A stretch of DNA of 64,000 nt, taken from contig NC_051091.1 in the NCBI RefSeq assembly GCF_901709675.1, positions 170,967-234,966 of the forward strand, written 5' to 3'. The position numbers and the translations under genes were made by a program. Under the pieces are notes generated by a model. It had not been told where the DNA came from and did no database searches. It was given only the letters and a program-made list of their open reading frames with translations. Origin of the DNA: Syngnathus acus (lineage: Eukaryota > Chordata > Actinopteri > Syngnathiformes > Syngnathidae). This document shows positions 16,120 through 31,024 of this stretch, in pieces; the first letter of the stretch is position 1, and each line of letters begins with the position of its first letter.

Positions 16120-17950
16120 GTTTTGAGCCGGCCGGCTATGAACTTTGAACTCAGTAGCTGCTATTTCCAGACCAACGGGACTGCTTGAAAGCACAGATCA
16201 GTTCATTGTACAGTCTGGCTTATAAATAAACAGATTCTCAACCAAATGTATGTGTAAATAATGTGTTTTTTGTTTGCCTCGTAAGTAAATCACCTGAAGT
16301 GGTTAGAAGTGGACTCTTTTGCAGGTTGATGACAGGGTGCCTTGTTTCAGTATGAAGTCCTGGAGGAACACTTGAGCCATAAGATAAAAAGGAAATGGGT
16401 TGGGGTGGCTCGTCCAGGGCAGTAATCTCAGTAGACTGCTTAACAACACTGAGGATGGCTTCAAGTCCTTTTCATTACTTTTTTTTTTTTTTTTTTTTTT
16501 TTAATAAAGATTTTTTTTTACGGTAATAATTTGTCTAACGTGAATAAAAAAATAAAATAAAAAATAAAAAACTTGTAGTTTAGGATGGGCGGGGAATAGG
16601 AAAAATGCTTAATCTCTTGTCGCATAAAGGGCAGACTGGAGGATGGCAAAAACAACTCTTCTCAGGCTGGATGGAATTTTGCACACTTGGAAGCCTTAGT
16701 GTGCTAAAAGAAGGGGGAAATCGATCATTGTTGAAAGGAAAAGAGGTCTTCTGCCCGTGTATTCTCAAAGGAAGGTATGTTTTCCATTTCCAAGGATCAC
16801 AGCAAAGGACCAAAGGATGGATTTAAACCTACAAACAAATCAATCAAAAACACTCCACACAGGGCTGAAGGGGTTAATATTGCACACATTTGAGAGAGAA
16901 CATCATAGAAAACGTCTTTTTCACTCTATCCCAACACTTCACTGATTCTATGATAAAACCATATCATTCTTATATTTCAGCTAACTCATATCATGGCTAC
17001 CTTGTGAAATACAGTTGACATAAACTTTTTTTTGGTTTAGCTCCATTTTAAATGACATCCAAAATCATAATCAGGTAACACTTGGCATGCACAAGTCTCT
17101 TTCAATGCTGATTCCATAAAGCCTCTTTGATGACATGCTGTCATATAGCGTACAAGTTCTAGTCCAATTACTATTACCTGAAAGTATTATTTCTCCACAA
17201 TTTGATTCCTCCAAATATTTACGCGGCGCCAAGTCCCCGTCATTGACGATTCTTGTCAATGCACGATTCATGCTGATCACTTACCACCACCAGCAGGTTT
17301 TACTGATAGATTAGTAACGAAATTGATGTTAATTTAGGACTCTCTCTGGTGACGATTTGCAAGCTACAGTATGTTCCAGGACGACGAGCTTCCCGCAATG
17401 CAGTTTAGAAAAGGCGAAGCTACCCAAACACTAACACCGACAACAATTAACCAAAGGAAAATTCTTACCTAATTGTTTGGTTAAATCCAGATGATGACTT
17501 TAACGGCCTTTGTTGTGAAAAATAAAAATGTTTAAAAAGTCACGTAAAATCGACGAAACCTGGCGCTGTTGAAAAGTCACGGCGATTAGTTTGATCAAGA
17601 CTAACACAATCTAACACACGTTTAACCAGTATTGTTAGTTAGACAACATAGTGAAGTCAATGTTGGGTTCTTTCAAGTTTAACCCGATAAGGATTGCAGT
17701 TGTAAAATAAGGATTTGTTTGTGCTCGGAAACAGAGGCCTACTTAGACAGCTCTGGCCACCGTTACATGAAATGTAATGATCAAAAATAGTACACCCAAC
17801 ACCCCCCATATATTATCAATAAATCAAACTGTGAAATATAGTACAGAGAAACAGCGGAAATTACCAGTTTCTTGTTTAAAAAATCGTTTGTGATTGAAGT
17901 ACTGTCGTGAGCTCCTCGGCTGCCGCCTTCGATCACAGGCAAAATGTCGG
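16120..17950. other. 5' region of zc3h11a, no coding exon
   Basis: AT-rich DNA with a poly-T run at 16481-16502. Upstream non-coding exons of zc3h11a probably lie here, given the CpG-richer DNA near 17880-18200, but no exon border can be fixed from the sequence alone. The mammalian intronic ZBED6 gene is not present. Confidence 0.4.
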
Positions 17951-18326
17951 CCACGGCGTTTTTTTTCCTTTTTTTCCCCCCTCGTGCATTGCAAAGAAAA
18001 AACTTTATTGAAACATTTTCAAAGCGGAAAAAGTATTGCTGAATGAAATGTATTATGCGTGCCGAGTTGCCGAAACGGTTTTATTCTGAAAGGTATTGGC
18101 CGGATGTTACGTATGTTCCGGTAGTCTCGGGTCTGTCAGCAGCTTGACTTTCCCATCTCGTTGGGCACCCGTACGTCCGTTTTGCAATAGTATCCGTGTT
18201 TTTTTTTCATGCTATTGTTTCGAATTTTCGAATTCAAACTCGTTAACTTTCACCCCCCCCCAACTGTTCTATAGACTTGACAAGTCGAGGATACTCTGAC
18301 AAACTTTGTATCTGTTGTACATCTCG

Positions 18327-18330
<4 letters not shown>
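17900..18330. promoter_or_regulatory. Likely bidirectional promoter, zc3h11a / sypl1
   Basis: The two genes are head to head. The segment contains ETS-like 'ccggatgttacg' and 'ttccggtag' sites (18101-18123) and a 'gatggcc/ggcca' type motif near 17945-17955, with more CpG than its flanks. sypl1 exon 1 ends at 18344, so its transcription start should lie within about 250 bases upstream. Confidence 0.45.
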
Positions 18331-22195
<3,865 letters not shown>

Positions 22196-22939
22196 GTCAC
22201 ATGTTCGATCTACTAAAACAAGGCAATCCCCCACAGTTTCATTTCGGCATTTTTATCCAACAAATGGTTGTTGTTTTTTGAAGAGACCTTTTCTCTTTCC
22301 TCACACTGCAGCGCAGCTCTATTCGAAACAGTTTGCGATTTCTACCTGGTCTTTCTGAAACAGCAGGGCCTATTGGCTTCAAGATGACCTTCCTTCATGA
22401 TCAAGTTGAAATGTTAAGGGTGTTTAATTAGCCAAAATATCTTCATTTGTGCGATGATATCGATGAAAAAATGTTTTTATGCATTCAAATTCAAAAAGTG
22501 CCTCATAACCAAGCCGGCCGGGATTCAAGCACTCCCATTTTTGGAAAAAATGATTGTATTAATCATATGATGAAACATGGATGCAGACACTATTTTGCCA
22601 CAGTCTACTGTCGTACTTTTTTGACAGTAATATGAGCAAAAGCAGTTTTCCGCTTGTACCAGGATCAAGCTCCCATGTTTACACCCAAAGCTGCAGTGGA
22701 ATATTTGAGTGCGACACACTGCCAATCACTCATTGCAATGTTTTGAACTGCTTTTCTGTTTGCATTTTCCCACTGGAAAAGGTGGTTTGTGTACTGTGCT
22801 TTGCCACTACCTACTATCTGTTTGCTTGCGAGTGAAATGCGGCCTACTCTGTTTAGCGCATGCCATCCTGCTGATTCCCGCATTGACTTCAAGCAATCGT
22901 CTAATATGTGAACCCTGTCAACTTGAGTGCCTTATTACA

Positions 22940-22945
22940 AATAAA
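22940..22945 (+). promoter_or_regulatory. Poly(A) signal of sypl1
   Basis: Perfect AATAAA 745 bases past the sypl1 stop, in AT-rich DNA. No closer canonical hexamer stood out. Confidence 0.5.
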
Positions 22946-23293
22946 TTCAGATATTGGGTCATTGCCTTTTTGTTTTACACACAAATGATTGTGTAACAAC
23001 AGCTTTAATGGTCTTGATTCGAAATGAAATGATGATGAGAACGTTTTTAAGGGTATTGATGTGTTTGATTTTGGTTTGACTGTACTTGATAATGTACTAT
23101 TCAAGATTTAATACTTTTACCCACCGTCACCTTTCGTGGAGTAAGATGTACCAATTACTGATTGAGAGGAGTCTGATCGTTCATTCAACTTTGAGTTACA
23201 TTAGTGTTTGATTGACGCTTATGTTAAAGCACGGTCCAGACGAGACAACGTACTCTTAACCACTAGGTCACTTTGAATAATTCTCCTTACAAG

Positions 23294-23328
23294 GTGGATG
23301 GATGGATGGATGGATGGATGGATGGATA
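23294..23328. repeat. (GGAT)n microsatellite
   Basis: Eight tandem GGAT units between sypl1 and serinc3. Confidence 0.95.
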
Positions 23329-23712
23329 CAGCGCTCCTCCGTGTTCGCGCTTGAAAGCTTCACAACTTGATTAATTAGCATATTTGTCTCGTTTCGTTGT
23401 TGCAGCCCCGCGATGAATGGTTGTTGTTGTTGTGTTCCTCTTTCTCCATTTACCCATGCGTTCAAATCAAGACATTTGTCTCACGTAGCAACTGCACGTC
23501 GTCTTTGCGATAGGTGAAACTAACACTAAGCCTCCAGTGTGCTGAGCGAGCGAGGGAGCGAGCGAGCGAGCAAGCAGCTTGGGGAAAACAAATCCAAGTC
23601 AACACGTTAAGACGAAGCAAGGTCACCGAGTAACAAAGAAATGTGATGAGCATGAAAACGACGTCAAAACAACTGGACGTCAATTGGGGGGGGGGGCAGA
23701 TCTTTCAAGTCA

Positions 23713-23746
23713 GCCAATCGGTGACGTCACCTGTTTGTGACGTTGT
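23713..23746 (+). promoter_or_regulatory. CCAAT box and CRE upstream of serinc3
   Basis: CCAAT at 23713-23717 is followed by a full palindromic CRE, TGACGTCA (23722-23729), and a TGACG half-site ten bases later. They lie 140-170 bases before the serinc3 ATG, the usual distance for proximal promoter elements. Function is inferred from the motifs only. Confidence 0.5.
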
Positions 23747-23881
23747 CGCCTTTACAGTCTGACAGCCAGCAGGGAGAAAGAAACACTTGCTGTCTCTCCA
23801 GGCGCGCAAGGAGGGGGATTTTTGATTTGTTTCTTTTTTTCATTTTTATGCTCAACACCGACAGACTGAGAGCTGACAGTC

Positions 23882-26167
23882 ATGGGAGCTTCTCTTAGCT
23901 TGGTAAGTAATACGTACTGGATTGATTCACATGACAAATCGTAGTCATTCGAAATACTTTGCAACAGTGCGTCGTCTTTGACAGCAACAGCCAGCCAGCC
24001 AGCCAGCCAAATGCTGCCGCGCATTTCCCTGCCAACACATTCACCAAAGAAGATGCGTAATATGCGCAAAGAACAAAAAGTGAATGCGTTTGAAATGGCA
24101 GCGGGCGCCGCTTCAGTCTTGAGCGAGCTCCGAAAAGGTGCCATTCATCTACTTAGGCGTGATTAAATGGCTTAAGTGTGCTTTGTTGTCTTTGCATAAG
24201 CAGGCTACGCCAAGCTTAGCTGCAACAAAATGAATGGAGGAGTCCCCAAATAGCCAGCTATGAAGAATGTTCGTGTCCTGCTCACCAATCTATGTCATGT
24301 GGAAAGAGGGCAAATTGGGTTTCATCTCCCTCCCTCGTTCCTTCCTTCCTTCCTTCCTTCCCTTCCCTTCCCTTCCCTTCCCTTCCCTTCCTTTCCTTTC
24401 CTTTCCTTTCCTTTCCTTTCCTTTCCCTTCCTTCCTTCCTTCCTTCCTTCCTTCCTTTCTTCCTTCCTTTCTTCCTTCCTTCCTTCCTTCCTTCCTTCCT
24501 TCCTTCCTTCCTTCCTCCCTCCCTCCCTTCTGTGTCGTAACAGTATGCGACAATTAAGGCAGTATTCGGTCGGGCGGTCCGTCTCCTTGCCTTTCTGGAT
24601 GTTTCTTTTTAAATGACTGTTGGACTGGAACAACACAAGCAAGTATCAACCTGACTGATGTATGCTGATGAACTCAGCGAGTGATTTTCTGGCTTCTTGC
24701 TAGCTAAATGGAACACAGTGACTATGGCGTAACCTCTTGACAGCTAATCTGACCCTGTCTGGCTGGCTATTTCGGAACTTCTGGAACATCTCACTTGTTT
24801 ATGATTTCACCCTGCTAAATGAATCAATTGTCCCCTTTCACTGTACACTGACTGCTGACAGAATGCTTGCTGCTCGTGTGTTCCAAGTCACGACTGCTTT
24901 CTTTCTTGGAATGTGTATTTTTACAATGATTTCTCGAAAACATTTGCTCTGCTTATTTACTAACAGTCCACCGTCTCCTCTAGACACAATGCTTGTGTCG
25001 GAATTCCATAGTGACCAGGATTATTTACGCTTGGATCCTGTTGCTGGGGACCGTCGTGTCCTGCATCATGCTGTCACCAGGGGCCGAGAAGCTTCTTAGA
25101 CGAGTAAGCATTAGCCCGCAAAAGCCAGCCAGACATGACCATCCTTGGTACCCGCAGTGTTTTGTTTTGTTTTGTTTGTTCAACGTAGCACACCTACCTA
25201 AAGGTGGATGGAGCGCTTCAGATGCTTTCCGTTTTGTACTTTGATTTGTTCAGATCCCAGGCTTCTGTGCAGATGGGGCGGGCTCTCCTCTGCCTGGCAT
25301 CCAAGCTGATTTCAACTGTGACAATTTTTTGGGGTACAAGGCAGTCTACCGTGTCTGCTTTGGAATGAGTATGTGGTTCATTTGGTTTTCCATTCTTTTC
25401 GTTAACGTCAAGAACACCAGAGACCCGCGTGCTGCCGTCCACAATGGGTGAGTCAAATAGTGCTCCGAGAAGCTACTACTACTACTGTTATGCCATGACC
25501 TTTTTTTTGTTTTTTTTTTGGTCTTCCTCCTGGCAGATTTTGGTTCTTTAAGATTCTTGGCCTGATCCTAGTTATGGCCGGTTCCCTTTACATTCCAGAT
25601 GGTAAATTTACGTACGGTAAGCTCCGAATCCGTAAACGATCACAACAATTGATGTCTTTTTTGGTATGTATTTTTAAAAGGCTTGCCTTTGCTGTTTTAG
25701 CTTGGTTTATTGTGGGCTCTGGTGGTGGATTCTTCTTCATTGTGATCCAGGTGGTGCTGCTGGTTGACTTTGCCCACTCCTGGAATGAGTCCTGGATGGA
25801 CAAAATGGAGAAAAGCAACTCCAAAGTTTGGTATGCAGGTGAGTGATTTGTCTCACCATCAATACCCCCAGCCACCCCAATAAGGAGTCCTTGCCTCTTT
25901 TCCAGCTTTGGTGTTGGTCACCATCCTAAACTACCTTGTGTCATTCATTGGCGTTGTCCTCTTCTACATCTTCTACACTAAACCCGATGGCTGCGCCATC
26001 AACAAGTTCTTCATTACCTTCAACATGTTGCTCTGCTTTGGGGCCTCTGTCATCTCTGTGCTGCGGAAAGTACAGGTACAACGAGGACATTTGCATGGCT
26101 TTTTTTCTCCTCATTAGAAAAGAAGGAAAAACAAGACATTTTCATTTCTTCAGCCAGATTTAGTGTC

Positions 26168-26198
<31 letters not shown>

Positions 26199-27294
26199 CA
26201 TACACTCATTTCGACTCCACATGAATGCATTCCAATCTGATCTTGCTGCTGTGCTTACTGATTTTCCTATTGCTAAATTGCTTGCCATTTGAGTCTTAAT
26301 GTGTGAAATGTCATGATTCGTCCTTTTATTTAGTCTATGGAAAATATGTTTTGCTTTGCTAGGAGTATCAGCCTCACTCTGGTCTTCTCCAGTCCTCCAT
26401 CATCACCATGTACACCGTCTTTCTAACCTGGTCCGCCATGAGCAACGAACCAGGTAAGCAAGATTAAGCAACGTGCTGTTCTACTGATGATGTTCCCAAC
26501 CTAAAGAAAGACTTTTGCTTGTTTGTTCCCCCCAGACCAGTCATGTAACCCAAGCCTGATCAGTATCGTTCAACAGATAACAGCGCCCACAATGGCTTCT
26601 CTCCAGATTGAAAACACCACTGCCGTGGTGGTGATTGATGGCACGGAGGAACCCGTCCCCTCAACGCCTTACCTACAGTGGTGGGATGCGCAGAGCATTG
26701 TGGGCCTGGCTTTATTTGTCGTATGCATCATCTACTCCAGGTACACTGCCAAAAGGAAACAATTCAGTTATTTTAGCGAGTCAGATTAATGCAAAGACAT
26801 TCAAGAACAGATGAGAAATAAAGTAGCGTGATTTTGTGTTTTGCATTCTCACCCCAGCCTTCGCTCATCCAGCGCCAGCCAGATGAGCAAACTGACCATG
26901 GCCTCCAAAGACTCGGACATCCTGGCCGAGCGTGGCAGTCAGGAATCGTTGGAGAAGGAGAGACAGACGGAGGACAGCGAACAAGACCTGGTCCATTACA
27001 GCTATTCCTTTTTTCATTTCATGCTCTTCCTTGCGTCGCTTTACATCATGATGACCCTCACAAACTGGTACAGGTGAGTCACAGCTGCGTCGACTCTGTC
27101 ATTGGCATGACCAAATCATGTCTCAGACTCTCAACCAACCTTTTCCCCTCCTACCTAGTCCAAACGCAGACTACACAGTCACCAGAAAGTGGCCAACAGT
27201 GTGGGTGAAGATCATCTCCAGCTGGTTGTGTTTGGCCCTATACGCCTGGACCTTGGTGGCTCCCATAATCCTCAGCAACAGAGACTTTGAGTGA
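23882..27294 (+). CDS. serinc3: Serine incorporator 3-like membrane protein, 10 exons
   Basis: SERINC proteins are multipass proteins (lipid scramblase/serine-lipid functions; SERINC3 and 5 reduce retroviral infectivity). Exons: 23882-23902, 24984-25103, 25254-25447, 25537-25616, 25701-25838, 25906-26075, 26363-26453, 26536-26740, 26858-27073, 27159-27294. They join in frame at GT/AG sites to 456 residues. Family hallmarks are [91 protein letters not shown] and the tail [14 protein letters not shown]. The Cys-Asn-Pro-Ser-Leu loop and synteny with tp53rk and slc2a10 (all human chromosome 20) favour SERINC3 over other paralogs. The N-terminus appears about 20 residues short: MGASLSL joins TQCLCRNS directly, skipping the usual Cys-rich segment. 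Convergent with tp53rk. Confidence 0.9.
24331..24528. repeat. CCTT/CCCTT pyrimidine array in serinc3 intron 1
   Basis: About 200 bases of pure pyrimidine: CTTC tetramers, then CCCTT and CCTTT pentamers, then CTTC again. It lies in the first intron of serinc3 and is a strong purine/pyrimidine strand-asymmetric tract. Confidence 0.95.
26167..26197. repeat. (GT)n microsatellite in serinc3 intron 6
   Basis: Fifteen or so GT units, intronic. Confidence 0.9.
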
Positions 27295-27320
27295 TTTCCA
27301 GAGTGGACCTTCCTTCACGG

Positions 27321-27363
27321 GAGGGAGGGAGGGAGGGAGGGAGGGAGGGAGGGAGGGAGGGAG
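27321..27363. repeat. (GGGA)n in serinc3 3' UTR
   Basis: Ten tandem GGGA units starting 27 bases after the serinc3 stop codon, so very probably part of its mRNA. Confidence 0.9.
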
Positions 27364-27575
27364 CGAGCGCTTCTTTGCTGAAATGGATACTCGTTTACAT
27401 GTGAATCCAATGGAAGTTGGAGATGAGCTCATTTGCTCTCCACATTTGGGAATGTTGTCGCCTTTATGTCAAACCCACGGAAACATTCCCCTTTGATTAG
27501 TGTGTCTCTCTCTCTCTCTCGCTCTCTCTCCAATGCCTTAAGACTTATTTGTATATAAGAAAATCCTTTGTACAT

Positions 27576-27581
27576 ATTAAA
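27576..27581 (+). promoter_or_regulatory. Poly(A) signal of serinc3
   Basis: ATTAAA, the commonest variant hexamer, lies 280 bases past the serinc3 stop in AT-rich DNA. Confidence 0.5.
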
Positions 27582-28015
27582 GACAATTGTGGTTCATGAC
27601 ATCAGATGTTGCCAAATATTTGATCAAACTTTGACTGAATGGATTTTGAAATGTGTTTTAAGGTCAAATGTATAAGGGTCAAAGGTGTGATTAGGAAGTC
27701 TTTTCCGTCGAGACGTATGCATAGTTTGAAGTCCAGAACAAGAACTAATGTTTGTTGTTAGTTGCAACTAATGTTGTTTTTAGCGGCCTGTCTACATGTA
27801 GCTGGGGCTTTTGCAAACGGGCCGTATTTTTCAGACGTTTGCCCTGTCATCCATTCGTCCCGGGAGACTTTTTTACATTCAAAACAAAGGTTTGTGAAAA
27901 GTGGAGATTTGCCATTTGCCAACAGGAGATTTAGGTCATCACTCTGCAACATGTGCGCCTCACATTGCGCAGCGGTCACATCCAATAAAGGGATGAGCAA
28001 AATGTTAGCGACTTT

Positions 28016-28021
28016 TTTATT
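28016..28021 (-). promoter_or_regulatory. Poly(A) signal of tp53rk
   Basis: AATAAA on the minus strand, starting 22 bases after the tp53rk stop codon. If used, the 3' UTR is only about 40-50 bases. Confidence 0.45.
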
Positions 28022-28042
28022 CAAATATTTCGCTTCAGCCTT

Positions 28043-28996
28043 TCATCCCACCATAGACCTCTTTCTCCCCCTCAAACGAACTTCATCAAGCTTTTTAATG
28101 ACCGCTTGTGATTTTTTGGATGAGGCTGTGTAGCTCTGGAGTAGCGTCTCAAACAACGCCTCTGTGTTGGGATGAGTACTGAGGAAAGCTTTCTCCAGCA
28201 CATACAAATCTACCCCCTTATCCTCGGGCAGCGTGGAGATGTAACTCAAACCAAAGTCGATGAGGACCAGATCGGACCGGCCGTTCTCCGGTGGACAGCT
28301 CAGCAGCACGTTGGAGGTGGTGAGGTCACCGTGGATGACGTCTTGGTCGTGCATTTTGGCCAAGATGTGACCCATCCTCTTAGCCAGATGCTCCAGTTCA
28401 GAACAGGAGGAAGCGGACCGCTGAGCGGAAACAATGTGGTCACGCACTGTTGTCGAAGCCACGATTTCCTCCATGAAAATGCAGTGGGAGGTGTAGTCCA
28501 CAAAGTACACGACGGGAGCTGATATGCCTACAAGCAGAGCATTTGAAGGAGAATTCATGGTCGAGAAGTTGGGACGAAAGATGAAACATGCATGCTTTTC
28601 ATTGTTGTGTTGAAAACCAAAGTGTGTACTTCAGTTAAATTGGAGGCTTCCCTCAATCGATGGGAGCAGGTTGCCACAAACTCTTCAATGACTTTGCTCA
28701 TTGTGGCGGCGGCGGCGGCGCCCTGTGCCATGTGCCCTGTGCCTTGTGCCCTGTGCCCTGTGACTGTACTTGCCTGCTCTTCGGCAGCGAAGAATCGAAC
28801 GAACCTCTTGCACGGTTCGACGGTGTGTCAGTTTTTCGTCCAACACCGCGTGCCTGTAACGTTTCGGGAAGCGTTCTTTCACGATAGTCGGCTTCCCTAG
28901 AAACACAGCCCGGTATACTCGCGCTTCGGCGCCTTGCTTTAATAGCTCTGCAGTAGTGAGAAAGTCGGGCAGCAGCATGCTGCTTTGACTTGACAT
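28043..28996 (-). CDS. tp53rk: TP53-regulating kinase (PRPK/Bud32), 2 exons
   Basis: Bud32/PRPK is the atypical kinase-like ATPase of the KEOPS complex, which makes the t6A modification of ANN-decoding tRNAs. Exons 28996-28774 and 28527-28043 give 235 residues (human about 253). The start [11 protein letters not shown] precedes a short P-loop region ([10 protein letters not shown]), the lysine motif [29 protein letters not shown], then [11 protein letters not shown], the catalytic loop [12 protein letters not shown] (HGD in place of HRD, as in the family), the metal-binding DFG in [10 protein letters not shown], and [20 protein letters not shown]. It ends in the conserved basic tail [11 protein letters not shown]. 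The intron uses a GC donor (cag|gcaagt) with a normal AG acceptor. It sits convergently beside serinc3 and near slc2a10, as in human 20q13. Confidence 0.96.
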
Positions 28997-29049
28997 CTTT
29001 TTTCCGGCTTTGCTTCTTCGGGGGGTTTAAATAGCCTTTCCGGTGTATT

Positions 29050-29836
29050 ACCGCCACCTACAGGACGACTAAGTCCACTACGAGTTCATCAGTCTCTTAG
29101 ATGGACGGACGGATGGATGTTTATTCATTTTTATTTTACAATGAGTGACACATTCTTACGTTTTATAGTATGCTGGTCATCCCAGTTTTTCCACATCTAA
29201 ATCGTAATAGTTTTATAGGATATCCTGTCATAGTCTATAGCACATGCAAAAGATCGAACAGGTGACACGAGAGTCTAAAAACGAGTTCATCACCTCCGTC
29301 ATATTTACTTTCCAGCTCATAGTTGTCATACCGGACGGGGCACTTTTTCTAATCAAAAGCCAAGGGAATACATCATGAGGTAGGGAAAGGTCAAATGTTG
29401 TTGTTGATGATGATGATTATTATTATTATTATTATTTCTGTCTACAATGTCCTGGTGGTGGTGGTGGGGGGGTCACCAGTTGCCACTCGGCGGTGGTATT
29501 TCAAAACAAAGTTAAAAATGTGTTGGGCGTTTTCAGTCTACGAAATTGCAGCCTGGTTTCGTCTGGGTTAGGGTAAAGGCAAAGGTAGCATTAGTGGGGA
29601 TAGGAAAGGCTCTCCACAAACCAAATGAAATGGAGCTCGTTGATCAGAGCCTGGCTTGAAGAGGGCGGGATAGCGCGTAAACTTGGCACAACCCACTGCG
29701 AGGACAAATAAGTTCATCTTCAACGCTTTGTGAAGGGAAACCAGACAGCTTTCCAAACACATTTGGGATCGACATACGCTGCGCTGCGCTGCGCGTGACA
29801 GTAGCAGGAGTAACGTCACTCACTTTTCCTGACTTG

Positions 29837-29838
<2 letters not shown>
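29050..29838. other. Intergenic DNA between tp53rk and slc2a10
   Basis: No gene found. An ATT triplet run (about 29415-29435) and a GGT run (29455-29470) are present. Confidence 0.5.
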
Positions 29839-29911
<73 letters not shown>

Positions 29912-29955
29912 TCTCTCGCGCTCTCTCGCTCTCTCGCGCTCTCTCTCTCTCTCTC
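29839..29955. repeat. (CT)n microsatellite
   Basis: Long CT array, nearly pure for about 65 bases and then with CG interruptions. Confidence 0.97.
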
Positions 29956-30010
29956 GATCTCCAACTTCACGTATGTGCATGTGTCTGCCACGTAGCGTCA
30001 ACTTTTCTGG

Positions 30011-30070
30011 AGCAGCAGCAGCAGCGGCGGCGGCGGCGGCGGCAGCAGCAGCAGCAAACTCCTGTGAGTT
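30011..30070 (+). other. CAG/CGG triplets with donor-like site, possible 5' exon
   Basis: Alternating CAG and CGG triplets (30011-30056) are followed by 'actcct' and 'gtgagt', a strong donor consensus. With the upstream CT array this resembles the end of a GC-rich non-coding first exon, perhaps of slc2a10. There is no proof of transcription. Confidence 0.25.
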
Positions 30071-30565
30071 GTTCTGCTCCCACCACGATCTATGCGAGGA
30101 CTCCGTACATTAGCGTACATGAGTTCGTTTCACTTCACTTATCGCTGCAGTGCATGGCATGCGCGCTCGTGTGTTTTGTGTCTTTTTGTGTGTGTGTGTT
30201 TTCGACGAGGATGTTTATGCCTTGACAAAATAATTCCATCCACCTCGAGCCAAGAGAAGAACCAGTCAGGTCGCTAAGGCCGGCCGGGTTGTTTTCTTTG
30301 CATAATCATTCCATCGGTCCAACTATTTACCTTTTGAGTGATTGCTATAAGATCATGGAACGAACCAACAAGTCTCCGCACCATGTACATATGAGACAAA
30401 GACACTGTAAAATACGTGCAGTTGTGCAAAATGTTTTCACGATATTAAAAAAAGATATATCTTGGCGGTCTTACCGCCTCAAGGCATGTGATTTTCACAT
30501 GTAGACCACTATCAGGTCGTGTAAACCCAAGGACTCGTTTGATTTGAGTCTGCGTATTGATTGAA

Positions 30566-30566
<1 letters not shown>

Positions 30567-30654
<88 letters not shown>
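30567..30654. repeat. (AAGC)n microsatellite
   Basis: About 21 perfect AAGC units. Confidence 0.97.
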
Positions 30655-30655
<1 letters not shown>

Positions 30656-30761
30656 AGTGTCCCTGGATCTGCCTTGCATTTTGTTGTGCATATCTCAAAA
30701 GGACCCAGTAATTAAATCACAGCAATCAACAAGGGGGTTGTCATGGTGACACTTGAGCGCC

Positions 30762-30883
30762 ACACTCACTCACTGACTGACTGACTGACTGACTGACTGA
30801 CTGACTGACTGACTGACTGACTGACTGACTGACTGACTGACTGACTCACTCACTCACTCACTCACTCACTCACTCACTCACTC
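30762..30883. repeat. (ACTC)/(ACTG)/(ACTC) compound array
   Basis: A central ACTG block (about 30772-30845) flanked on both sides by ACTC units; the blocks differ by one base per unit. It lies about 140 bases upstream of the slc2a10 start codon. Confidence 0.97.
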
Positions 30884-30929
30884 TTGCGGGCTCATGTGAG
30901 CAGGATTTCCGGGCCAGCCAGCAGCGGCG

Positions 30930-31014
30930 ATGATTTCCTAAGGCGTAACTTCATTTGTTTGAGCGAAATGTTGCTTTGGACCTAAGAAGCGACATGGCCG
31001 AAGAGCACTTCTAA
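30930..31014 (+). promoter_or_regulatory. Three short uORFs before slc2a10
   Basis: ATG-to-stop frames at 30930-30941 (3 codons plus stop), 30968-30985 (4 codons) and 30994-31014 (6 codons, MAEEHF, with Kozak-like gacATGg) precede the slc2a10 ATG at 31025. They matter only if this segment is in the mRNA, which is likely because it adjoins the first coding exon. Confidence 0.5.
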
Positions 31015-31024
31015 CGGGACAATA

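Larger units (their letters stand above)
22196..23700. other. sypl1 3' UTR and intergenic DNA
   Basis: The 3' UTR of sypl1 plausibly runs to the AATAAA at 22940-22945. The rest has no supported gene; a GGAT array sits at 23294-23328. Confidence 0.5.

Noticed and set aside
30540-30660. Possible CRISPR-like or satellite array of AAGC units
   Set aside because: Plain tetranucleotide microsatellite with no spacers; organism is a vertebrate.
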